Assembly (NCBI GenBank): GCA_036274645.1 | Contig: DASUFH010000456.1 | Span: 1-11,945 of the forward strand | DNA: 11,945 nucleotides | Direction of reading: 5' to 3' | Origin: DASUFH01 sp036274645 | Lineage (GTDB): Bacteria > Acidobacteriota > Terriglobia > 20CM-2-55-15 | Shown here: positions 6,819 to 11,945 of the stretch, piece by piece | Layout of the letters: every line of letters starts with the position of its first letter | Position numbering within the stretch: the stretch's first letter is position 1 | The notes under the pieces: model-generated | What the model saw: the letters and a program-made list of their open reading frames with translations, nothing else | Databases searched by the model: none | What the model was told of the DNA's origin: nothing | Program-made: the position numbers and the translations under genes

Positions 6819-8748
6819 AGCGCTCTCCTTTTTGCGTGAATTGGTCCATCAGGAGTTGCGTTGAGAGGATCCCGACAAACGCCATGTCATCCTTGATTCC
6901 CACAATCAGTCCCTTGCGGGCCTTCTCGACAAGTTTCCCGACGGCGGCAGCGTCAAAGAGGCCGAACCGCCGGATCGCCCCAGGATCCAGCAGTTCATCG
7001 ACGTAAGCCGCGCGGGCCTTGCCCGTGGTCACATCGATGAAACTGTGCGTGTCCGGCGCCCGGTAGGGCTGTTTCGACCGTTTGATGATGGACGGCGGAA
7101 GAATGAGCCGCGCCACCCTTTTCAGAATGTATTTCTCATTCAGCACCTTCATCTTCAGGTGGGCCGGCATTCGCGTGGTGAATTCCACAAGACGATGGTC
7201 CAGGAACGGAAATCGTCCCTCGACCGCGTTCGCCATGGCCATTCGATCCCCCTGGGAGGAGAGCAGGTAGCCCGGCAGCAGCGCGGACGCTTCCAGAAAC
7301 TGCGACTGCGCAAAAATGTCCCAGGAACGATAGCTTTCCGGGAGTCTCTGCCTCAGTTCGAGCCGGCCATCCGCGCCGCCGATGGCCGACTGGACATCCG
7401 CGGAAAAGAAGGCTTTCAACTTGGAAGTCAGATTCCAGCGGGGCAGGTGCGAAAAGAATTCGTCCGACAACTCCTGCGCGTCGATATGAAAGAAGGCCGC
7501 TCGATATGCGTCCGGCTGCGATTGGAGTCTCTGCATATGGGGATACAGACGCCGGAGCAGCAGGGGCCGCAGGCGCGACGCCGGATTGGCGGACCAGAAG
7601 CGCCGGATCTTGGCCTCCTTGAAGATGTCATAGCCCCCCATGAACTCGTCGGCGCCCTCGCCGGTCAATACGACCTTGTAGCCGTTGCGGTGAACCATCT
7701 GGGACAGCAGGTAGAAGGGCGCCGGCGCCGTCCGCAGGATGGGTGTTTCCGTGTGACGAATCACTTCGGGGAACACGTTGCAGATGTCCTGATAGGAACA
7801 TCGGACCGATTCGTGTTCCGTGCCGAGAAAACGCACGACGGTCATCTGATGGGCGCTTTCATCGAACTGCGCGTCGTCGAAATTGACGGAGAACGTCCGG
7901 GGACGGTGGTGTGAATGCCGCAGTGTGAGCGCGGTGATGAGTGAAGAGTCCAGCCCGCCGCTGAGATACATGCCCACCGGCACGTCGGACCGCAGCCGGA
8001 TCCGCGTCGCGTCCTGCAGCAGTTCCAGCATCGCTTCAGCGCAGGCGTCCTCGCGCATTCCGTGGTTGACGGACGAGTAGTCGAGCGTCCAATAGCGTTG
8101 GACTTCGATCTTTCGGTCCCGCAGCGTCAGGGAGTGTCCGGGTTGCAACTCCTGGATGCCGCGGAACATCGTTCTCCCCGGCAGTCCGGACCAGAATGTG
8201 AACACCTGATCGAGTGTCTCCAGGTCCACGTCGCGTCCGACTTCCGGAAGCGCCAGCAACGATTTGATTTCGGACGCAAACGCGAAGCCGTGAGGCGTCC
8301 GGGTGTAGAAGAGCGGGCGTATCCCGAAGCGATCCCGCGACAGGAACAGCTGGCGCGCCCGCTTGTCCCAGATCGCAAAAGCCCACTCGCCGTTGAAACG
8401 TTCAACGCACTGTTCGCCCAGGTGGGCGTACATGTGCAGAATGACCTCGGTATCGGATTGAGTCCTGAACCGGTACCCCGCTGCGATGAGTTCCCGGCGA
8501 AGCTCGACATAGTTGAAGATCTCGCCGTTGAACGTGACCCAGAGCGATCCGTCTTCATTGGACATCGGCTGGAGCCCGCCGGATACATCGATAATGCTGA
8601 GGCGGGCATGGGCGAACGCGGCGGGCCCGTCGCTGAGGTAACCGATGGCGTCGGGTCCCCGGTGCCGCACGCAGTCGATCATCGCTGCCAGACAATCATG
8701 CGATACCGGTTCGTCGTCAAACTGCACAACTCCGGAGATCCCGCACAT
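6805..8748 (-). CDS. asnB: Glutamine-hydrolysing asparagine synthetase-type amidotransferase
   Basis: A 647-residue protein with both AsnB domains. N-terminal class II glutaminase: the nucleophile Cys2 (MCGISG), RHRGPD (28-33), LSIIDVSGG (50-58) and FNGEIFNY (73-80). C-terminal synthetase: the PP-loop YLSGGLDSS (261-269), GEGADEFMGGY (363-373) and a VEGRFPFLDHR segment. Known members transfer glutamine-derived ammonia to an adenylated carboxylate; relatives in exopolysaccharide, exosortase and antibiotic clusters amidate other acids. The start is the ATG at 8748 with a Shine-Dalgarno AGAGG (8758-8754, spacer 5). CCTCT at 8772-8768 could pair with that site across a 9-base loop and partly hide it. 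It overlaps the ACP gene by 14 bp, and the GNAT gene ends 145 bp upstream. All catalytic residues I can check are present. Whether its product is asparagine or a pathway-specific amide cannot be read from sequence. Confidence 0.92.
   Translation of the reverse strand: MCGISGVVQFDDEPVSHDCLAAMIDCVRHRGPDAIGYLSDGPAAFAHARLSIIDVSGGLQPMSNEDGSLWVTFNGEIFNYVELRRELIAAGYRFRTQSDTEVILHMYAHLGEQCVERFNGEWAFAIWDKRARQLFLSRDRFGIRPLFYTRTPHGFAFASEIKSLLALPEVGRDVDLETLDQVFTFWSGLPGRTMFRGIQELQPGHSLTLRDRKIEVQRYWTLDYSSVNHGMREDACAEAMLELLQDATRIRLRSDVPVGMYLSGGLDSSLITALTLRHSHHRPRTFSVNFDDAQFDESAHQMTVVRFLGTEHESVRCSYQDICNVFPEVIRHTETPILRTAPAPFYLLSQMVHRNGYKVVLTGEGADEFMGGYDIFKEAKIRRFWSANPASRLRPLLLRRLYPHMQRLQSQPDAYRAAFFHIDAQELSDEFFSHLPRWNLTSKLKAFFSADVQSAIGGADGRLELRQRLPESYRSWDIFAQSQFLEASALLPGYLLSSQGDRMAMANAVEGRFPFLDHRLVEFTTRMPAHLKMKVLNEKYILKRVARLILPPSIIKRSKQPYRAPDTHSFIDVTTGKARAAYVDELLDPGAIRRFGLFDAAAVGKLVEKARKGLIVGIKDDMAFVGILSTQLLMDQFTQKGERYAAN
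6825..6830 (-). promoter_or_regulatory. Strong Shine-Dalgarno of the ACP gene, within asnB
   Basis: AAGGAG lies 6 bases ahead of the ACP ATG and is embedded in the last codons of the asnB-like gene. It fixes the ACP start and suggests the carrier is translated more strongly than the other genes of the cluster, whose sites are weaker. Confidence 0.75.
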
Positions 8749-8893
8749 CGCGTCCTCTTATGTAAACAGAGGTTAACGCAGCGAAAACGAAGCAGGTTTC
8801 TGTATACCAGCGCGCATCAGGCAGGACAATGCGGCTTTTCCTGAGCCGGGGGTCAGGGTCTCAGTGGATGCGGAAAGAGCCGAACAGGGACGC

Positions 8894-9988
8894 CTACCGG
8901 AAATGCAGACTCCATTCGCCATCCAGGCGTGAGAAGAACGCGTCCCCCCGCAGGAACAGGTTGATCAACTCGGGGCGACGTGAATGGATGAACATGCGCT
9001 GCCGCTGGGGAATCCAGAACAGGCAGTGTTTGTCGGCCAGGGTTTGCAGCAGGTTGCTCTCGGGGCGGCCTGTCAGCGCGACGGCGCCCGCGGTCCACGC
9101 GTCGTGGAGCAGGCGCTCCACAACATCGTTGGCGTACGGCTCTCTGGCGCACAACTGCAGGACTTCGCTCAGCCCCCTGGGGTGGAGTTGATAGATGTAC
9201 CATCCGGCGACGCGGCCGGTGTGGTCACGCACGACCGTTTTCTTCAGCCGGCCGTTCGGGGAGATCCGCGAGGCCCTTTGCAGCAGCCAGTCCACCGTCA
9301 GCTGATCGTATTCCGGCCGCAATGCCTTCGTATTCGCAACGTCCGACAAACACGCCGTCAGCGTTTCACTGTCGAGCTCGGCGCCGCCCAGTCGCGGCTC
9401 AACCGGCCGCAGCGGATTCTTCGGCAGACGGAACGCGGTGCGGTCGATTCCTCTGGCGAACGGGCCCAGCGCCCGAGCGACCACTGCCGGAAGTTTGAGC
9501 GCCCTCTCCATGGCGAACAGCCCGAGCCGGCACGGTTGCAGCACCGCGATCCAGCGCAGGCTGTGGAAGGGACAGGCCACACTGCCCAGCCGTTCCCAGA
9601 TCCGGCGCGCCGTGGCATTGGCCTCGTCCGTCAGCGAAAGATCCTGCGGGCCATCCAGGAATTTTCGGGCGAGCTGTATCCCGGCGAAACCGCGCTTGCC
9701 GGGATCGACGATCAACTGGGACGCGACTCTCAACTGGAGCCGTCCTCCGTCAAGGCGCATCTGCCGCGGCATCGATCCGATAAAGCCCGTGATCTCGCTT
9801 CCGTCTTCATGAACCAGGGCGCATAGCGGGCCGCCCTTCCAGGGATGATGAAGGAATGTCTGGGCAAAATAATCGCTATAGGACTCATCCGATTCAGCGA
9901 GAAGACTCCGGTCCGGCCAGACCCTTCTGTGCAGATCAACGATCCTGGGGACGTCTTCTTCGACAAAAGGACGGATGCGCGTGCTCAC
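8894..9988 (-). CDS. GNAT-family acyltransferase, probable first gene of the ACP operon
   Basis: A 364-residue protein. The start is the GTG at 9988, backed by GAGG at 10000-9997 with an 8-base spacer. Residues 1-150 follow the GNAT layout: IRPFVEEDVPRIVDLHRRVWP (5-25), a central strand ITGFIGSMPRQM (66-77), and VDPGKRGFAGIQLARKFL (94-111), whose KRGFAG (98-103) corresponds to the acyl-CoA pyrophosphate loop (R/Q-x-x-G-x-G/A). The protein is about twice a single GNAT domain. The segment at about 240-350 (HTGRVAGWYIYQLHP, VVERLLHDAWTAGAVALTG, SRLDGEWSLHF) looks like a second, degenerate GNAT-like fold, as in tandem FemAB-type acyltransferases. GNAT enzymes transfer acyl groups from acyl-CoA, and in some families acyl-ACP or aminoacyl-tRNA, to amines. 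The gene lies 145 bp upstream of asnB with no clear terminator between them, so I place it in the same operon. The substrate is unknown. Confidence 0.8.
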   Translation of the reverse strand: MSTRIRPFVEEDVPRIVDLHRRVWPDRSLLAESDESYSDYFAQTFLHHPWKGGPLCALVHEDGSEITGFIGSMPRQMRLDGGRLQLRVASQLIVDPGKRGFAGIQLARKFLDGPQDLSLTDEANATARRIWERLGSVACPFHSLRWIAVLQPCRLGLFAMERALKLPAVVARALGPFARGIDRTAFRLPKNPLRPVEPRLGGAELDSETLTACLSDVANTKALRPEYDQLTVDWLLQRASRISPNGRLKKTVVRDHTGRVAGWYIYQLHPRGLSEVLQLCAREPYANDVVERLLHDAWTAGAVALTGRPESNLLQTLADKHCLFWIPQRQRMFIHSRRPELINLFLRGDAFFSRLDGEWSLHFR

Positions 9989-10002
9989 GTGAAAGACCTC
10001 GG

Positions 10003-10123
10003 TGCTGGTGAATCACAGGCCAGACAATCATCGATGCTGGTGTATCAAAGGTCAGACAATCATCAATGCTGGTGTATCAAAGGCCAGACAATCATCAATG
10101 CTGGTGTATCAAAGGTCAGACAA
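10003..10123. repeat. 32-bp tandem repeat, about 3.8 copies, abutting the GNAT Shine-Dalgarno
   Basis: Units start at 10003, 10035, 10067 and 10099, each beginning TGCTGGTG and containing CAGACAA about 19 bases on. Copies 2 and 3 differ at one base. Copies 1 and 3 read GGCCAG where 2 and 4 read GGTCAG, hinting at a 64-bp duplicated dimer. The first unit ends two bases from the GAGG of the GNAT gene (10000-9997). There are no unique spacers, so this is not CRISPR. A 32-bp step is about three helical turns, which would place repeated protein sites on one face of the DNA. The array probably lies in the promoter or 5' leader. Confidence 0.92.
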
Positions 10124-10160
10124 ACAAGCAGTCGCAGGAGCAAAAAATCGTAGCGTAGAA

Positions 10161-10230
10161 CGCCGGGAATTACAAACAGCTCGCGCCGGAGACTGGGACT
10201 TAAAGGCAGCTCGCTCCGGACGCCGGGAAT
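10161..10230. repeat. Degenerate 30-bp tandem repeat, about 2.3 copies
   Basis: Units start at 10161, 10191 and 10221. The first and third open with CGCCGGGAAT and the second with GACTGGGACT. The first two share CAGCTCGC-CCGGA at their ends (for example 10178-10190 and 10208-10220). This array is unrelated in sequence to the 32-bp array 38 bp away. Confidence 0.75.
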
Positions 10231-10363
10231 CTCTACACGATCGCCCAACGCGATATTCGTTGCGCAAGCCTAAGCGCAAGTTTTCCCGAAGCGCTCCGGA
10301 ATGACGGATGGGTTCTGCCCGGACCTCCGCGAAGTTCCAACCCGTATTTTTACTGGGCTTCGT

Positions 10364-10380
10364 GGTCGCAGCAGGCGACC
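10364..10380 (-). terminator. Hairpin just past the CLC gene, possible terminator
   Basis: GGTCGC (10364-10369) and GCGACC (10375-10380) form a 6-bp stem with loop AGCAG, 15 bases beyond the CLC stop codon. No T-run follows on the transcribed side, so it is at best a weak or factor-dependent terminator. A second, weaker fold with CCC/GGG arms around TATTTTTA sits at 10341-10357. Confidence 0.3.
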
Positions 10381-10395
10381 GGCGCGGAGCGCGGG

Positions 10396-11945
10396 CTAAG
10401 CCGGACGTTTGTGGATGAACTGCAGGATCGTGTCGATCGTGATCACGCCTTCCACCCGCCGTCCGTCTTTGCGGCTGAGTACGGGAACGATGCCGTCGCT
10501 TGGATCGAACCGTTCCAACGCGAGTTCGAGCGGCTGATCGGGATGGAGGTAGTTCATGTTCGGACTGACAAATGCCCCGACGGGATCTCCGCCATGGCCC
10601 GACTGCAGGGCGTGTTCGATCGTCTTGCGGTCGATGGACCCGACCAGGCGGTCCGCGGCGCCCACCAGATACCGCGCGGTCTGTTTCTCACGGACCGCCT
10701 GCCAGGCCTGTTCGATCGGCAGGCGCTCGGCCAGAAAATCGACGTTTGGCGTCATGATGTCTTTGGCCCGCCACGAGCTGCGCGCGCGCGCGTCCGTCTC
10801 CGGGAGATGGACATGGTTCTGCTCGAGCAGGGCGTGATACACGGGTTTGGGCTGGAATCGCCGGGAGATGACAAAGCTCAGCATGTTGGCGATCATCAGC
10901 GGAACCAGAATCTTGTAGTCCTGGGTCAGTTCGAAAATCATGAACACGGACGTCATCGGCGCGCGGATGATGCCCGCAAAGAGTGTTCCCATTCCCACCA
11001 GGGCGTATGCGCCCGGCGCGCCGGTTGGAAACGGCGCCCACTGGTTCACCACCATGCCGACCACTCCCCCGGCCATTGCGCCAAGATACAGGCTGGGCGC
11101 GAAGATTCCACCGGCATTGCCGGACGCGTAGGAAATGATCGTTGCCACCAGTTTGACTGCGCAGAGAAGCAGCATCATCTGCAGCAGCATGCCGCCGTTG
11201 AGCGCCTGGTCGACATATTCGTATCCCACGCCCATGACCTGGGGAACGAAGACCAGCACGATCCCGACAATCAGACCGCCCAGCGCGGGTTGCAGCATGA
11301 TCGTTTTGTGTGGCAGGTTCAGGAAGAACGCGCGCAGCCGCAGCAGTCCTTTGCAGAAGAGCAGGGAAATCAGTCCCCCCACCACGCCCAGCGCGGCATA
11401 GGCGAGCAATTCCATCGGATGCACGAGCTCGTAGCTCGGTACGCGAAAGAGCACTTCGTCGCCCAGAATCGAACGTTCCACAATCACTGCCGTGACCGAT
11501 GCGACCACGGTCGAACCGATCAGCCCGGCGTTCAGATCTCCGATGATTTCTTCCAGGGCGAACAGAACGGCGGCCACCGGCGTGTTGAACGCCGCAGCCA
11601 GCGCGGCCGCCGCGCCGACCGGAACGAGGTTGCGGACCCGCTCCGGGTCGAGCCGGAACCACTGGCCGATCGTGGAAGCCAGTCCTGCGCCGATCTGCAC
11701 GGAGGGACCTTCGCGTCCCATCGAGTGACCGGACCCGACGCAGAGCACTCCCGTCAGAAACTTGCCGAGCGGCACGATCGGCCGGATCTGCCCGTTGTCC
11801 AGGTGAAACGCCGTTTTGGTTTGCGGAACGCCGCTGCCCCTCGCCTCCGGGAAGAATTTGGCCAGAAGCACTCCCGTGCCCAGACTGACCAGCATCGGGG
11901 TCAGGATGAGCCGCAGCGGCGAGGGGGAAAGGCCGAACAGCATGT
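10396..11945 (-). CDS. CLC chloride channel / H+-Cl- exchanger with C-terminal CBS pair (N-terminus missing)
   Basis: At least 515 residues are visible; the frame stays open to the window edge, and the family's first one to two helices are absent, so the true start is outside. Numbering from the first visible Met: GSGVP (36-40), the chloride-site serine loop; GREGP (76-80) with the gating Glu78; LFALEE (127-132), whose Glu132 corresponds to the internal proton glutamate of exchangers; GNAGGIFAP (275-283); and KPVYHALL (366-373), whose Tyr369 corresponds to the chloride-coordinating tyrosine. Having gate Glu, inner Glu and Tyr together favours an H+/Cl- antiporter over a plain channel. After the last helix, residues about 394-515 hold two CBS motifs (AKDIMTPNVDFLAERLPIEQ and AFVSPNMNYLHPDQPLELAL), which in this family bind nucleotides and regulate gating. 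It acts in the inner membrane. Same strand as the downstream operon, but separated by 407 bp and probably an independent transcript. Confidence 0.93.
   Translation of the reverse strand, partial: MLFGLSPSPLRLILTPMLVSLGTGVLLAKFFPEARGSGVPQTKTAFHLDNGQIRPIVPLGKFLTGVLCVGSGHSMGREGPSVQIGAGLASTIGQWFRLDPERVRNLVPVGAAAALAAAFNTPVAAVLFALEEIIGDLNAGLIGSTVVASVTAVIVERSILGDEVLFRVPSYELVHPMELLAYAALGVVGGLISLLFCKGLLRLRAFFLNLPHKTIMLQPALGGLIVGIVLVFVPQVMGVGYEYVDQALNGGMLLQMMLLLCAVKLVATIISYASGNAGGIFAPSLYLGAMAGGVVGMVVNQWAPFPTGAPGAYALVGMGTLFAGIIRAPMTSVFMIFELTQDYKILVPLMIANMLSFVISRRFQPKPVYHALLEQNHVHLPETDARARSSWRAKDIMTPNVDFLAERLPIEQAWQAVREKQTARYLVGAADRLVGSIDRKTIEHALQSGHGGDPVGAFVSPNMNYLHPDQPLELALERFDPSDGIVPVLSRKDGRRVEGVITIDTILQFIHKRPA

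Larger units (their letters stand above)
9989..10395. other. Repeat-bearing leader/promoter region of the GNAT-asnB-ACP-ligase-NadE operon
   Basis: This 407-bp gap between the CLC stop and the GNAT start must contain the operon's promoter and the end of the CLC transcript. It holds a 32-bp tandem array (10003-10123), a degenerate 30-bp array (10161-10230), an inverted repeat TTGCGC/GCGCAA (10260-10279) and a hairpin next to the CLC stop. I see no convincing sigma-70 boxes. The short plus-strand reading frames across the arrays arise from repeats whose period is not a multiple of three, so they are not coding. Confidence 0.6.

Noticed and set aside
10003..10123. CRISPR array
   Set aside because: The repeats are directly adjacent with no unique spacers, and no cas genes are nearby.
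10260..10279. TTGCGC/GCGCAA inverted repeat as a terminator
   Set aside because: The stem is only 6 bp with an 8-base loop, it lies more than 100 bp past the CLC stop, and the T-run is on the wrong strand for that gene.
10002..10304. Plus-strand small protein across both repeat arrays
   Set aside because: The 32-bp period rotates the frame, so the peptide does not repeat; there is no ribosome-binding site or domain.

Overview
The window is GC-rich with densely packed, low-redundancy genes. I infer a Gram-negative-type soil or environmental bacterium. The best match by feel is Acidobacteriota: it has secreted TPR proteins of that style, a secreted kinase-like orphan, and an asparagine synthetase/ACP/acyl ligase cluster of the kind found near exosortase and exopolysaccharide loci. 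There is no rRNA, tRNA or universal marker here, so the phylum is only a tentative inference.

Left part (1-2468, minus strand). This holds a secreted TPR-repeat protein (1599-2468), a Tat-exported ApbE-like flavin transferase fused to a DUF2271 domain (184-1491), and the first 12 codons of a further gene that runs off the left edge (1-38). All three point the same way and may form one transcription unit for exported or redox-related proteins. A 9-bp perfect hairpin sits between the first two genes.

Middle (2469-4013). A 438-bp divergent intergenic region is packed with GC-rich palindromes. It is followed by a plus-strand gene for an exported orphan protein (2907-3872) whose residues line up with a protein-kinase-like active site (Lys, D-x4-N, DWG). 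This gene converges on nadE across a region with a long imperfect inverted repeat and a G-rich tract.

Right-centre (4014-9988, minus strand). This is the main system. In transcription order it encodes a GNAT-type acyltransferase with a possible second GNAT-like half, a glutamine-hydrolysing asparagine synthetase family protein, an acyl carrier protein, an AMP-forming acyl/aminoacyl ligase, and an NadE-family ATP-pyrophosphatase. The last four are linked by short overlaps (14, 11 and 4 bp), so they are probably translated as a coupled set. The logical reading is a pathway in which the ligase activates a carboxylic acid and loads it on the ACP, the two ATP-pyrophosphatases perform amide or ammonia chemistry, and the GNAT protein transfers an acyl group. 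The product is unknown. The 5' leader of this operon is a four-copy 32-bp tandem repeat that ends right at the Shine-Dalgarno sequence, with a second, 30-bp repeat further upstream.

Right end (10396-11945, minus strand). This is a CLC-type chloride channel or H+/Cl- exchanger with C-terminal CBS domains. Its N-terminus lies beyond the window.
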